Notes: generated from the letters alone by a model not told the origin. 64,000 bases of DNA from Micromonospora endolithica (GCF_003626595.1 NZ_RBAK01000018.1:1-64000), one strand, 5' to 3'. Numbered from the stretch's first letter, positions 17,952 to 27,429 are shown. Numbers and translations are program-made.

Positions 17952-19352
17952 TCAGAGCACCTTCCCCGGGTTGAGCAGGCCGTCCGGGTCGAGTGCCGCC
18001 TTGACGGCCTGATGCACGCGGACGCCGACCGGGCCGATCTCCCGCGCCAGCCAGTCCCGCTTGAGCAGGCCGACACCGTGTTCACCGGTGCAGGTACCGC
18101 CCAGGTCCAGGCCCAGTTTCATGATCTCGTCGAACGCACGCCGGCCGCGCTCCAGGCTCGCCGGGTCGGTCCGGTCCACCACGATGTTCGGGTGCATGTT
18201 GCCGTCCCCGGCGTGCCCGACGACGCCGATCGGCACCGCGCACTCGGCCGCGATGCGGGCCACCCCGTCGAGGAGGGCGGCCAGCGAGCCCCGGGGGACC
18301 GCCACGTCGTCGATGATCAGCCCGCCGCTGCCGGTCGGGTACGTGTCGTGGGCGTACTTCTCCATCGCCGGGTGGGCGAGCCGCCGGGCCTGCAACAGCG
18401 CCGCGGCCTCGACCGCGTCGGTGGCCGTGTAGACCTCGTCGGCACCGGCCTCCTCGCACACCCGGGCCAGCCCGGCCAGGTCGTCCGCCGCCCGGCTGCC
18501 GGTGTCGACCGAGGCCAGCAGCAACGCCTGCGCATCGGTGCGCAGACCCATCGGCCGGTACGCCTCGATCGCCCGCAGGTGCGTCTGGTCGAGCAGTTCC
18601 AGCAGGCTGGGGGAGAGGCCCTGGGCGGCGATCCCGGCGACCGCGACGCCCGCGGCGGCGGTGGACGGGAAGACCGCCACCATGGTCAGCGACTCCTGCG
18701 GAGCCGGCCGCAGCGCCACGGTCACCTCGGTGATCACGCCGAGGGTCCCCTCCGCGCCGACGAACAGGCGGGTCAGGTCGTAGCCGGCGACCCCCTTGGC
18801 GGTGCGTCGCCCGGTGCGCAGCACCTCACCGGTGGCGAGCACCACCTCCAGGCCGAGCACGTACTCGGTGGTGACCCCGTACTTCACGCAGCACATGCCG
18901 CCCGCGTTGGTGGACACGTTGCCGCCGATCGTGGACGACTCCCACGAGCCGGGGTCCGGCGGGTACCACAGGCCCTGCTTCGCCACGGCGGCGGCGAGCG
19001 TCGCGTTGACCACCCCCGGCTGCACCACCGCGATCCGGCTGACCGGGTCGATCTCCAGGATCGTGTCCATCGCGACCGTGCTGAGCACCACCGCGCCGTC
19101 GACCGCGTTCGCCGCGCCGGCCAGTCCGGTCCGCGCGCCCTGCGGCACCACCGGTACGCCGTGCCGTGCCGCCGCCCGCACCACCGCCGCGACCTGCCCG
19201 GTGTCCCGGGGGCGGGTGACCACCAGCGGCGTTCCGGAGGCGCAGAGGTCGGCCTCGTCGCGTTCGTGCATCCGCAGCAGGTCCGGGTCGGTCAGCACGG
19301 CGTCGTCGCCGAGCGCGGCGCGCAGGTCGTCGAGCAGGGTGGTGACAGCCAT
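17952..19352 (-). CDS. FAD-linked oxidase, GlcD / D-lactate dehydrogenase type
   Basis: A 466-residue flavoprotein with a PCMH-type FAD-binding domain (about 35-215, including PQGARTGLAGAANAV and PPDPGSWESSTIGGNVSTNAGG) and an FAD-oxidase C-terminal domain ending in CTGEHGVGLLKRDWL (GEHGVG at 423-428) and LNPGKVL. It should oxidise a 2-hydroxy acid such as glycolate or D-lactate. No GlcE/GlcF partner lies nearby, so it may work alone. The start at ATG 19352 has TAGCCT seven bases upstream. Confidence 0.88.
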   Translation of the reverse strand: MAVTTLLDDLRAALGDDAVLTDPDLLRMHERDEADLCASGTPLVVTRPRDTGQVAAVVRAAARHGVPVVPQGARTGLAGAANAVDGAVVLSTVAMDTILEIDPVSRIAVVQPGVVNATLAAAVAKQGLWYPPDPGSWESSTIGGNVSTNAGGMCCVKYGVTTEYVLGLEVVLATGEVLRTGRRTAKGVAGYDLTRLFVGAEGTLGVITEVTVALRPAPQESLTMVAVFPSTAAAGVAVAGIAAQGLSPSLLELLDQTHLRAIEAYRPMGLRTDAQALLLASVDTGSRAADDLAGLARVCEEAGADEVYTATDAVEAAALLQARRLAHPAMEKYAHDTYPTGSGGLIIDDVAVPRGSLAALLDGVARIAAECAVPIGVVGHAGDGNMHPNIVVDRTDPASLERGRRAFDEIMKLGLDLGGTCTGEHGVGLLKRDWLAREIGPVGVRVHQAVKAALDPDGLLNPGKVL

Positions 19353-19419
19353 GCCGGGAAGGCTACGGTCGTCACCGCGTGATCATCAACCGAGCGCCAG
19401 GCGGGCTAGATTGGCCGAC

Positions 19420-19692
19420 ATGCTCTATGTCGACCGGCCGGCCTGGCCCTGGCGGGGGCGGCTGTGGTCGCACCTGATCAGCGACGTCTCCCACGCCGAG
19501 CTGCACGCCTTCGCCGAGGCGCTGGGGGTGTCCCGCCGGGCCTTCGACCGGGATCACTACGACATTCCCGCCGAGCACTTCGCCGCGGCGGTCCAGCTCG
19601 GCGCGCAGGTCGTGTCGAGTCGCGACCTGGTGGCTCACCTGCACCGCGCCGGGCTACGCCGCCCCAAACACCTCACCCGCCCTCCCCGCTGA
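19420..19692 (+). CDS. DUF4031 domain protein
   Basis: A 90-residue protein matching the DUF4031 pattern: MLYVDRPAWPWRGRLWSHL at the start, HAELHAFAEALGVSRRAFDRDHYDIP in the middle and a basic tail. The function is unknown. The start at ATG 19420 is well supported by TAGATT seven bases upstream. It is divergent from the FAD oxidase (67 bases between starts). Confidence 0.88.
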   Translation: MLYVDRPAWPWRGRLWSHLISDVSHAELHAFAEALGVSRRAFDRDHYDIPAEHFAAAVQLGAQVVSSRDLVAHLHRAGLRRPKHLTRPPR

Positions 19693-19724
19693 GTCTCCCG
19701 CCGGCCGGCAGGAGACCGGAAGGA

Positions 19725-20360
19725 TCAGGTCAGGGTGGCCAGCTCACGGCTGAGGTTGGCGCGAGCGGCGGTTTCCCAGGTCCGGGACGGCTGTGGGAGG
19801 CGGTAGAGGGCGGGGAGGGCGAGGAGCCTCCGGAGCACGTCGGCGCGGCCGGCGCGGAAGGCCGCCTCCGGTACGTGGGCGTACTCGCGGCGGATCGCGG
19901 CGGCGTAACGGTCGTACGCCGGTGGAGGCGCGGCCAGCACGGCGAGGTCGGCGTCGCAGAGCAGCGCGCCGTCGACGTCGGTCTCCTCGACGGCGTGCCC
20001 GGCGGTGAGCAGCACCAGCCGGCGCACCTCGGCCACGACGTCGGTCGGCAGGCCGCAGCGGGTCAGCAGCGTGCCGGCCAGGTCGGCGCTGTCCCGCTCG
20101 TTGGCGTCGCCGGGGGCACGCGGGTCGTAGACCGCGTCGTGGCACCAGGCCGCGAGCCGGACCAGGTCCGCGCGGCGGGCCAGCGGCGCGTACGCGTCGA
20201 CGACGTCCAGCACGGCGGTCAGGTGCCCGGTGGTGTGGTACCGCCGGTGCGGCTCGCCCCAGCGGGCGAGCAACTCGGCACCGGCCGCGACGACCTCGGC
20301 CGGTTCGGTCGCCCCGGCGCCCCGGGCCGCGGTCCGCCAGCGCTCGGTCAGGTCCGCCAC
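19725..20360 (-). CDS. HD-domain metal-dependent phosphohydrolase-like protein
   Basis: A 211-residue protein with an HD-type metal site: RRYHTTGHL (H42, H46), then the HD pair H74-D75 in AAWCHDAVYDP, and a later CDADLAVLA aspartate. Such proteins are often annotated as predicted metal-dependent HD hydrolases; the substrate is unknown. The start is GTG 20360 with CAGACT seven bases upstream. It is convergent with DUF4031 and divergent from the FUSC-type gene, with a 14-bp inverted repeat in the shared upstream region. Confidence 0.82.
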   Translation of the reverse strand: MADLTERWRTAARGAGATEPAEVVAAGAELLARWGEPHRRYHTTGHLTAVLDVVDAYAPLARRADLVRLAAWCHDAVYDPRAPGDANERDSADLAGTLLTRCGLPTDVVAEVRRLVLLTAGHAVEETDVDGALLCDADLAVLAAPPPAYDRYAAAIRREYAHVPEAAFRAGRADVLRRLLALPALYRLPQPSRTWETAARANLSRELATLT

Positions 20361-20386
20361 GTCGCCGAGTCTGCCGCACGAGCGGC

Positions 20387-20423
20387 GGCGGGACTACCCG
20401 CGCCCGGCACGGGTAGTCCCGCC
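20387..20423. promoter_or_regulatory. Perfect 14-bp inverted repeat between divergent genes
   Basis: GGCGGGACTACCCG (20387-20400) and CGGGTAGTCCCGCC (20410-20423) flank a 9-base loop. It fills the 64-base gap between the HD-domain gene and the FUSC-type gene and ends one base before the latter's first ATG. It is either an operator for both genes or an mRNA hairpin. Confidence 0.55.
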
Positions 20424-20424
20424 C

Positions 20425-21687
20425 ATGGCCGTGGCTCGGGACCGACGACCCGCACTGCTCCGACGGGTCATGAAGCGCGGCGGCCCGATGGACATCGACA
20501 GCGCCCGGATCAGCAGGTCGGTGGAGCAGCTCCGGCACCAGGGCCGGGCGACCCTGCACGACCGGCTGCACCGGGTGCGGCTCTCGATGGGGCTCGCGGT
20601 GCAGGCCGGCCTCGCCGCCGGCCTGGCCTGGCTGGCCGCGCACGAACTTCTCGGCAACCCGCAACCGGTGTTCGCGCCGATCTCGGCTGTCGGCACGCTC
20701 GCCGTCTCGGTCGGCCAGCGGACCCGGCGCACCGTCGAGCTGATCGTCGGCGTCGCGATCGGCGTGGCGCTGGGCGACTTCCTGATCTTCCTGCTCGGCA
20801 CCGGTCCGTGGCAGCTCGGCCTGGTGGTGTTCACGGCGATCATCCTGACCGTCTTCGCCGGCGCCAGCGTGGCCATCGTCATCCAGGCCGCGGCGACCGC
20901 GGTGCTGATCGTCACGCTCAGCCCGTCCACGGAGAACCTGGAGATACCCCGGTTCATCGACGCGTTCGTCGGTGGCGGCATCGCCCTGCTGGTCACCGCG
21001 GTGCTGCTGCCGCTGAACCCGCTTCGCGTGCTCAACCGCGCCGCGCGCCCGGCGCTGGACCTGCTCGCCGCCCAGCTCGACGTCACCGCCGACGGTCTGC
21101 GCGAGCGGGACCGGGCCAGGGTGCAGGAGGCACTGGACCGGCTGCGCGACAACAAGGACGAGCTGAACACCTTCACCGAGGCGATCGAGGGGGCGAAGGA
21201 GACCGCGATGCTGTCCCCGGCCCGGTGGCACCGACGCGACGAACTCACCCACTACGCCGAGGCGGCCGAGCCGATCGACCGGGCGATGCGCAACAGCGGC
21301 ACGCTGATCCGCCGGTCGGTGACGCTGATCGAGGACGAGGAGCCGATCCCGGAGCCGATGCCCGACGCCATCGCCCACCTCGCCGAGTCGGTACGCCTGA
21401 TCAAGCACGAGTTCGCCGTCGGCGAGGAGCCGGAGAAGGCGCGGGAACGGTCACTGCGCGCGGTCAGCGAGGCCGGCCGGGCGTACGCCGAGGGGGTGGG
21501 CTTCTCCGGCAGCGTGGTGATCGCCCAGGTGCGTACCACGGCAAGCGACCTGCTGGTCGCCTCCGGGATCGAGCAGGAGGAGGCGAACCGGTTGATCCGG
21601 CAGTCCTTCGGGGAGCGGGACCAGACCTCCGGGCAGGCCGAGCCGGAGACCGCCCCGAAACCCCCCACCGCCCCGCCCGTCGGCTGA
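20425..21687 (+). CDS. FUSC-family aromatic acid exporter-like membrane protein
   Basis: A 420-residue protein. After a basic N-terminus (to about residue 55) there are about five membrane segments (MGLAVQAGLAAGLAWLAAHELL, VELIVGVAIGVALGDFLIFLL, LGLVVFTAIILTVFAGASVAIVI, ATAVLIVTL, IALLVTAVLLPL), then a long cytoplasmic helical region of about 230 residues. This layout fits the aromatic acid exporter / FUSC family; transport is inferred. Starts at ATG 20470 or 20488 are possible, because ATG 20425 abuts the inverted repeat and none has a strong ribosome-binding site. Confidence 0.8.
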   Translation: MAVARDRRPALLRRVMKRGGPMDIDSARISRSVEQLRHQGRATLHDRLHRVRLSMGLAVQAGLAAGLAWLAAHELLGNPQPVFAPISAVGTLAVSVGQRTRRTVELIVGVAIGVALGDFLIFLLGTGPWQLGLVVFTAIILTVFAGASVAIVIQAAATAVLIVTLSPSTENLEIPRFIDAFVGGGIALLVTAVLLPLNPLRVLNRAARPALDLLAAQLDVTADGLRERDRARVQEALDRLRDNKDELNTFTEAIEGAKETAMLSPARWHRRDELTHYAEAAEPIDRAMRNSGTLIRRSVTLIEDEEPIPEPMPDAIAHLAESVRLIKHEFAVGEEPEKARERSLRAVSEAGRAYAEGVGFSGSVVIAQVRTTASDLLVASGIEQEEANRLIRQSFGERDQTSGQAEPETAPKPPTAPPVG

Positions 21688-21746
21688 GTAGCCCGCTGGC
21701 TCCGATGCGGCGGGCCGGGGCGGCCGGGCATGACTACGCTGACCGC

Positions 21747-23198
21747 ATGGCCGACACCCCGCCCGGCGCGCCGCAGCCGCCGTCGCCGACCACCTCCGCT
21801 GCCCCGCCACCGGTCGGACCGGCCGCGCGGATGCCGGGCCGGCGGCTGGGCTGGCGGCGCTTTCTGGTGCTGGCCGGGGTGGTGCTGCTGATCGCGGCCT
21901 GTGCCGTGTTCATGGTCTTCCAACTGGGCGAGAGCCTGGGCGCCGAGGCGTTGCTGATCGGCCTGGTCGCGGCGATCCTCCCGGTTCCGGTACTGGTGGC
22001 CTGCTTCCTCTGGCTCGACCGGTACGAACCGGAGCCGCTCAAGTACCTGATCTTCTGCTTCGCCTGGGGCGCGTTCGTCTCCACCGCCGCGTCGTTGACC
22101 GTCAACAACAACGCCGCCAAGCTGTTCGAGGGCTGGGGGCTGCCCGCCGCGCTGACCGCGGTGCTGGTCGCACCGTTCATCGAGGAGCTGACCAAGGCGC
22201 TCGGGCCGATCCTGCTGCTGATCTTCCGGCGCCGGGAGATCTCCGGCATCACCGACGCGCTGGTCTACTGCGGCCTCTCGGCGATCGGCTTCGCCATGGT
22301 GGAGAACATCCTCTACCTGGGCGGCTACGGCTACGCCACCGGCGTCGAGCGGTACGGCCCGGCGACCGGGACCCAACAGGTGATCGCGATCTTCATCGTG
22401 CGGATCCTGCTCTTCGGGTTCGCCCACCCGCTCTTCACCTCGATGACCGGCGTCGGGCTGGGCATCGCCGCGCGTACCGCCGACCGCCGGGTGCGGGTGC
22501 TCGCCCCGGTGGCCGGCCTGCTGCTGGCGATGATGCTGCACGGCACGTGGAACCTGCTGCCGACGCTGACCCAGGCCACCGGCGAGACGTTGATCCTGCT
22601 GTACGGCTTCATCGGCGTGATGGTGCCGATCTTCTTCGGGATGGTGGGGCTGGCCGTCTGGCTGCGCGCGTGGGAGGGCCGGCTCACCGAGCGGATCCTG
22701 CCCGACTACGTACGGGCCGGTTGGCTCACCCCGCCCGAGGTGGCCGCGCTGAGCAGCCTCGGCCGACGGCACGCGGCGCGGGCGTGGGCGAAGCGGGTCG
22801 GCGGCGACGCCGGGCTGAAGGCGATGCGGGGATACCAGTTCGCGGCGACCCGGCTGGCGCTGCTGCGTGACGGGATGCGGCGCGGCCTGGACAACCGGCC
22901 CGCCGACCGGGAGCGGGCCGCCACCGAGGAGCGCGAGCTGCTCGAGGCGATCAGCGGCTACCGGGCCTACTTCGTCGGCCGGGACCCGCAGGCCCCGACC
23001 GGAACGTGGGACGGGCAGCGCTACCACCTGCGCTTCCCGGACGGCTCGCAGCGCAGCGTCGAGGCACCGGACGAGCCGGTGGTGCCGATCCCGGTGGTGC
23101 TCGCCCCGCCGCCCCCACCGGCCTTCCCGGCCGGCTACGGCCCCCCCGGCTGGTACGGCCCCCCTCCGTCCGCGCCCTGGCCGCCCGGCCGCTCCTGA
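21747..23198 (+). CDS. PrsW family intramembrane metalloprotease
   Basis: A 483-residue protein. The Pro-rich N-terminus is followed by about eight membrane segments carrying the PrsW motifs: EELTK (146-150), VENILY (Glu 186) and two conserved histidines at FAHPLF (227) and MMLHGTWN (265), which together form the presumed zinc site inside the membrane. In Bacillus, PrsW cleaves an anti-sigma factor; the target here is unknown. The C-terminal 180 residues are soluble and end in a Pro/Gly/Tyr-rich tail. Start: ATG 21747 with TACGCT six bases upstream. It follows the FUSC-type gene by 59 bases. Confidence 0.88.
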   Translation: MADTPPGAPQPPSPTTSAAPPPVGPAARMPGRRLGWRRFLVLAGVVLLIAACAVFMVFQLGESLGAEALLIGLVAAILPVPVLVACFLWLDRYEPEPLKYLIFCFAWGAFVSTAASLTVNNNAAKLFEGWGLPAALTAVLVAPFIEELTKALGPILLLIFRRREISGITDALVYCGLSAIGFAMVENILYLGGYGYATGVERYGPATGTQQVIAIFIVRILLFGFAHPLFTSMTGVGLGIAARTADRRVRVLAPVAGLLLAMMLHGTWNLLPTLTQATGETLILLYGFIGVMVPIFFGMVGLAVWLRAWEGRLTERILPDYVRAGWLTPPEVAALSSLGRRHAARAWAKRVGGDAGLKAMRGYQFAATRLALLRDGMRRGLDNRPADRERAATEERELLEAISGYRAYFVGRDPQAPTGTWDGQRYHLRFPDGSQRSVEAPDEPVVPIPVVLAPPPPPAFPAGYGPPGWYGPPPSAPWPPGRS

Positions 23199-23238
23199 CC
23201 CGCACCGGCCGAGCGCGGTCCCGCACCCCGGCCGGTAC

Positions 23239-23406
23239 TCAGGTCATCAGGCTGGTGAGAAAGTCGCCGAGCCCCTGTGCCATCGCCATCAGGGCCGCCC
23301 CGATCGCCTTGAACATCTCGGCGGCACCCTCCGGCCGGAAGGCCATGAAGTAGATCAGGAACGCGACGCTTCCCCAGATCAGCAGCTTCTTCACGAATAC
23401 CGGCAT
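23239..23406 (-). CDS. Small single-pass membrane protein
   Basis: A 55-residue protein: a short basic start (MPVFVKKL), one membrane segment (LIWGSVAFLIYFMAF), and an amphipathic Met/Ala-rich tail. No family name comes to mind. The ATG at 23406 has GGGGAGGGA as ribosome-binding site on the minus strand. It follows the GroES-like gene by 58 bases in the same direction and may be co-transcribed with it. Confidence 0.7.
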   Translation of the reverse strand: MPVFVKKLLIWGSVAFLIYFMAFRPEGAAEMFKAIGAALMAMAQGLGDFLTSLMT

Positions 23407-23464
23407 CGTCCCTCCCCAGGCCGGTGGTGCGGTTGGCTTCCCGGCGGGGAGCGGTGCAAACGAG

Positions 23465-23794
23465 CTAGAGGTAGAGGCCGGTGGAGTCGTTCTCGATGCG
23501 TTCGGCGGCCACCGCGTGCACGTCACGCTCGCGCAGCAGCACGTAGCCCCGACCGTGCAACTCGACCTCGGAGCGGTCGTCCGGGTCGAAGAGCACCCGG
23601 TCGCCGGAGACGATGGAACGGACGTTCGGGCCGACTCCGACCGCGGTCGCCCAGGCGAGGCGCTTGCCCACGGCGGCGGTCGCCGGGATCACGATGCCGG
23701 CGGAGGAGCGCCGCTCACCCTCGCTGCCCTCCATCTGCACCAGCACCCGGTCGTGCAGCAGCCGGATGGGCAGGCTTTTCTCGTCGGCGGTCAC
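23465..23794 (-). CDS. GroES-like co-chaperonin protein
   Basis: A 109-residue Cpn10-fold protein: PIRLLHDRVLVQME at the start, a mobile-loop-like segment (EGERRSSAGIVIPATA), and the GDRVLFDPDDRSEVELHGRGYVLLRERDV core. It is slightly longer than canonical GroES, with a divergent C-terminus, and stands alone. It may be a second co-chaperonin or a specialised homologue; groEL2 is 12 kb away. The start is GTG 23794 with TACCGT seven bases upstream, and there is no CIRCE box in front, so it is probably not under HrcA. Confidence 0.85.
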   Translation of the reverse strand: MTADEKSLPIRLLHDRVLVQMEGSEGERRSSAGIVIPATAAVGKRLAWATAVGVGPNVRSIVSGDRVLFDPDDRSEVELHGRGYVLLRERDVHAVAAERIENDSTGLYL

Positions 23795-23952
23795 GTCGCA
23801 GACGGTACCGTGCCGGTCCGGATCCGGTCTCCGGTGGTTGGGCGGTGGCCGGCCGGGGCAATGTGTGGCGGAACTCCCCTACGGTGGCGAGGTCGGACTA
23901 TCGTGTCCGACTGACCCGTGGGCGGTCGGAGTTCTTCTGCCAGGAGGTGCGC

Positions 23953-25251
23953 TTGAGCCGCTTCGAGCGGGTACGCGGACGGCTCCGCCGTGCCTACGAG
24001 TCCGGCCGCGAGTCGGTCCGTGCCGGCCGTGCCGACCAGGCCGAGACGTCGGAGACACCCGCCGTGGCGTCGCCGGTGTCCCCCGGTCCGGTCGCGCCGC
24101 CCTCGGCGACCGTGATCGGCGCGGAACCGGCCGGCGAGGTGCACAACTCCACCTCCAGCAGGGACGACGCGGACGTACCGCACGCCCTGCGCATCTCCGC
24201 CGCCTGGTCGTGGCGGTTGATCGTGATCGGTGTGGTCGCCTGGGCGCTGCTGAAGGTCGTCGGGACGATCAGCATCGTGGTCATCCCGTTGGCGATCGCG
24301 CTGCTGCTCTCGGCGCTGCTCGCGCCGGCGGTGGGCTGGCTGCTCCGGGCCCGGCTGCCCCGGTCGCTGGCGACGGCGGTGGTGCTGGTCGGTGGGCTGG
24401 CCGGGGTCATCGCCACGTTGACCCTGGTGGTGAACGAGTTCATCCAGGGCGTGCCGGAGTTGAGCGAGAAGTCGTCCGAGGGCGTCCGGCAGATCCAGAA
24501 CTGGCTCAAGACCGGCCCGCTGCACCTCAACGACAGCCAACTCGACCGTTACATCGAGGAGGCGGAGGCCTGGGTCAACAACAACACCGAGCGGTTCACC
24601 AGCGGGGCGCTCTCCACCGCGGCGACGCTGGCCGAGGTGTTGACCGGAGCGATCCTGGTGCTCTTCGCGACGTTCTTCTTCCTGCGTGACGGCAACAAGA
24701 TCTGGCGGTTCGTGGTCCGGCTGCTGCCGGTCGCCGCCCGGTGGAAGGTCGACGACGCCGGTCGGGCCTCCTGGGCCACCCTCGGCGCCTACGTCCGGGC
24801 GACCGTGCTGGTGGCCTTCATCGACGCCGTCGGCATCGGCATCTTCCTGATCGTCTTCGACATCCCGTTCGCCTTCCCGCTCGCCGCCCTGGTCTTCCTC
24901 AGCTCCTTCATCCCGATCATCGGCGCGACCCTGTCCGGCGGTGTCGCGGTGCTGGTCGCGCTGGTGGACAGCGGTCCCGGTATCGCGTTGATCATCCTCG
25001 GTGCGGTGATCGGCGTGCAGCAGATCGAGGGCCATGTGCTCCAGCCGCTGATCATGGGCCGGGCGGTGGCCATCCACCCGCTCGCGGTGATCATCGGCAT
25101 CGCGGCCGGCGTGGTGCTGGCCGGCATCACCGGCGCGCTGGTCGCCGTACCGCTGATCGCGGTGTTGAACACCGCCGTCCGCCGGCTGGCCGCGCGGACC
25201 GTACCGGACACCCCGCCGGACGCGGTCGTGGTCGCCGCCAAGGCGCCCTGA
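23953..25251 (+). CDS. AI-2E family transporter
   Basis: A 432-residue polytopic protein with an N-terminal cytoplasmic region of about 85 residues and about eight membrane segments, including the family motif region VFLSSFIPIIGATLSGGVAVLVAL and GHVLQPLIMGRAVAIHPLAVI. The family includes TqsA (autoinducer-2 export) and Na+/H+ antiporters, so the substrate is open. The start is TTG 23953, five bases after AGGAGG (23942-23947); an in-frame GTG at 23947 overlaps that site. It is convergent with the helicase gene (15-base gap). Confidence 0.86.
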   Translation: MSRFERVRGRLRRAYESGRESVRAGRADQAETSETPAVASPVSPGPVAPPSATVIGAEPAGEVHNSTSSRDDADVPHALRISAAWSWRLIVIGVVAWALLKVVGTISIVVIPLAIALLLSALLAPAVGWLLRARLPRSLATAVVLVGGLAGVIATLTLVVNEFIQGVPELSEKSSEGVRQIQNWLKTGPLHLNDSQLDRYIEEAEAWVNNNTERFTSGALSTAATLAEVLTGAILVLFATFFFLRDGNKIWRFVVRLLPVAARWKVDDAGRASWATLGAYVRATVLVAFIDAVGIGIFLIVFDIPFAFPLAALVFLSSFIPIIGATLSGGVAVLVALVDSGPGIALIILGAVIGVQQIEGHVLQPLIMGRAVAIHPLAVIIGIAAGVVLAGITGALVAVPLIAVLNTAVRRLAARTVPDTPPDAVVVAAKAP

Positions 25252-25266
25252 GAAGGCGCGCGGCGC

Positions 25267-27429
25267 TCAGGACGTGGCGAGGCGTTCCAGGGCGCCGCGG
25301 GCGACGTCGGGTCGGGTCGTGTACCAGAACGGGGGCAGTGAGCGGCGCAGGAAGGGCCCGTAGCCGCGCGCCGTCTCCAACCGCGAGTCGAGCACCGCCA
25401 CCACGCCCCGGTCGCCGGTCGCCCGGATCAGCCGGCCCACGCCCTGGGCCAGCCGGACGGCGGCGATCGGCACGCTGACCGCGGCGAACCCCGAACCACC
25501 GCCGGCGTCCACCGCCGCGGCGCGGGCGGCGGCCAGCGGCTCGTCCGGCCGGGGGAACGGCAGCCGATCGATGACCACCAGTTGGCACGCGTCGCCGGGC
25601 ACGTCCACGCCCTGCCACAGCGACATCACCCCGAACAGGCAACTCGCCCGGTCCTCGCGGAACCGCCGGACCAGCAACGGCAACGCCTCCTCGCCCTGCA
25701 ACAGCACGGGCAGGTCGGTCCGCGCCCGGACCAGCTCCGCGGCCTGCTGCGCGGCCCGCCGGGAGGAGAACAGCCCGAGCGTACGCCCACCGAGCGCGCC
25801 GACCAGCGCCAGCAACTCCTCGCCCGCCGCGTCCGGCAACCCGGAGACGCTGGGCCGGGGCAGGTGCGCGGCGACGTAGAGGATGCCCTGCCGCGCGTAG
25901 TCGAACGGGGAGCCCACGTCGAGGGAGCGCCAGCCCGGCCCGGAGGTCGCGGGCACGCCCGGCGTCCCGATCGGGGTGTCGCCCCCGGCGCGCCGGCCTC
26001 GGGCGCCGGCGGCGGGACGCTCCGGTGCGGTGGACGCGGCGAGAGCGGCGGCGGCCGGGGACGGCGGGGTGGCCGTCGGCGCCTCCAGGCCGAGTGCCCG
26101 GGCCACCGTGTCGAACCGACCGCCCAGCGTCAGCGTCGCCGAGGTGGCGACCACGGTGCGTTCCTCGTAGAGGTGGGTGGCGAGGGTGCCGGCGACAGAC
26201 AGCGGCGCGACGACCAGCGCGCGCCGGCCGGTGGTGTCGTTCTTCTCCACCCACGCCACGTCGTGGTCGGCCTCCTCCAGCAGTCGCTGGGCGGTGCCGG
26301 AGAGGTCGTCCAGGGCGGCCTTGGCCTGTTGCTTGCGGACCGGGTCGGGATCGTCGGCCTTGACGTCGCCGATCGCGTCCAGGGCCGCCCGGGTGGCCGC
26401 GTCCAGCAGCGTGCACGCCTCCCGTAGTGGACCCGGCAACCCGGAGGTGATCCGGCCCGCCGGCGCCTCGGCCAGCCCGACCGCGAGCGCGTCACCGGCC
26501 GCGGTGAGCGCGTCGGCGGTCTCCGGGCGCAGCAGCGGCCGGGCCCGCTTGGTGGACCGGTCGATCAGCTCCGGCACCAGCTCCGCCTGCGCGGCCGACG
26601 ACACCCGGTCGGCCAGTTCGTGCGCCTCGTCGACGACGAGCAGCTTGTGCGGCGGCACGATCTGGCGGCCGGCGAGCATGTCCACGGCCAGCAGGCTGTG
26701 GTTGGTCACCACGATGTCCGCCTCCCGGGCGCGGACCCGCGACGCCTCGGCGAAGCACTCCGCCCCGAACGGGCAGCGGGCCGCCCCCACGCACTCCCGG
26801 GCCGGCATCGACACCAGCCGCCACGACTGGTCGTCCACGCCCGGGTCGAGCTCGTCGCGGTCACCGGTGTCGGTCTTCTCGGCCCAGTCGCGCAGCCGCT
26901 GGATCTGTTTGCCCAGCCGACCCGCCTCACCCAGCCACTTCGTGCCCCCGGCCGGACGGGACCCGGGAGCGTCGAAGAGGGTGTCCTCCGGCTCGTCCTC
27001 GGTCGAGTTGTCCAGGCGGGCCAGGCACAGGTAGTGGTGCCGGCCCTTGAGCACCGCGAACGTGGGCCGGCGACCGAGCAGCGGCTCCACCGCGTCGGCC
27101 AACCGGGGCAGATCGTGCTCGACCAGCTGGGACTGCAACGCCAGGGTGGCCGTGGACACCACCACCGGGCCGTCCACGGTGAGCGCCGGCGCCAGATAGG
27201 CCAGCGACTTGCCGGTGCCGGTGCCGGCCTGCACGAGCAGGTGCTCGCGGGCGGCGACGCACTCCTCGATCGCGGTGGCCATCTCCTGCTGGCCCGGGCG
27301 GGCCGCGCCGCCGGGCACCGCGCCGACCGCGGCGGCGAGCAGCTCCGGGCCGCCGGGCCGGTTGCCGCGCCGTCGCCCGGTGCGCGGCGAGGAGCTGGCG
27401 GGACCGGCGGCGGTGCGGGGCGGAGTCAC
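25267..27429 (-). CDS. ATP-dependent DNA helicase, DinG/XPD-like
   Basis: A 720-residue superfamily 2 helicase. Walker A is AGTGTGKS (68-75), the DEAH box is VVDEAHEL, and an iron-sulfur-type cysteine set is visible in ECVGAARCPFGAECF. C-terminal helicase motifs include LFGVMSLWQGVDVPGD and QGVGRLIRATGDRG. It probably unwinds DNA in repair. An Ala/Pro/Gly-rich insert (APERPAAGARGRRAGG) lies between motifs. Start: GTG 27429 with TACCGT six bases upstream. Confidence 0.9.
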   Translation of the reverse strand: MTPPRTAAGPASSSPRTGRRRGNRPGGPELLAAAVGAVPGGAARPGQQEMATAIEECVAAREHLLVQAGTGTGKSLAYLAPALTVDGPVVVSTATLALQSQLVEHDLPRLADAVEPLLGRRPTFAVLKGRHHYLCLARLDNSTEDEPEDTLFDAPGSRPAGGTKWLGEAGRLGKQIQRLRDWAEKTDTGDRDELDPGVDDQSWRLVSMPARECVGAARCPFGAECFAEASRVRAREADIVVTNHSLLAVDMLAGRQIVPPHKLLVVDEAHELADRVSSAAQAELVPELIDRSTKRARPLLRPETADALTAAGDALAVGLAEAPAGRITSGLPGPLREACTLLDAATRAALDAIGDVKADDPDPVRKQQAKAALDDLSGTAQRLLEEADHDVAWVEKNDTTGRRALVVAPLSVAGTLATHLYEERTVVATSATLTLGGRFDTVARALGLEAPTATPPSPAAAALAASTAPERPAAGARGRRAGGDTPIGTPGVPATSGPGWRSLDVGSPFDYARQGILYVAAHLPRPSVSGLPDAAGEELLALVGALGGRTLGLFSSRRAAQQAAELVRARTDLPVLLQGEEALPLLVRRFREDRASCLFGVMSLWQGVDVPGDACQLVVIDRLPFPRPDEPLAAARAAAVDAGGGSGFAAVSVPIAAVRLAQGVGRLIRATGDRGVVAVLDSRLETARGYGPFLRRSLPPFWYTTRPDVARGALERLATS

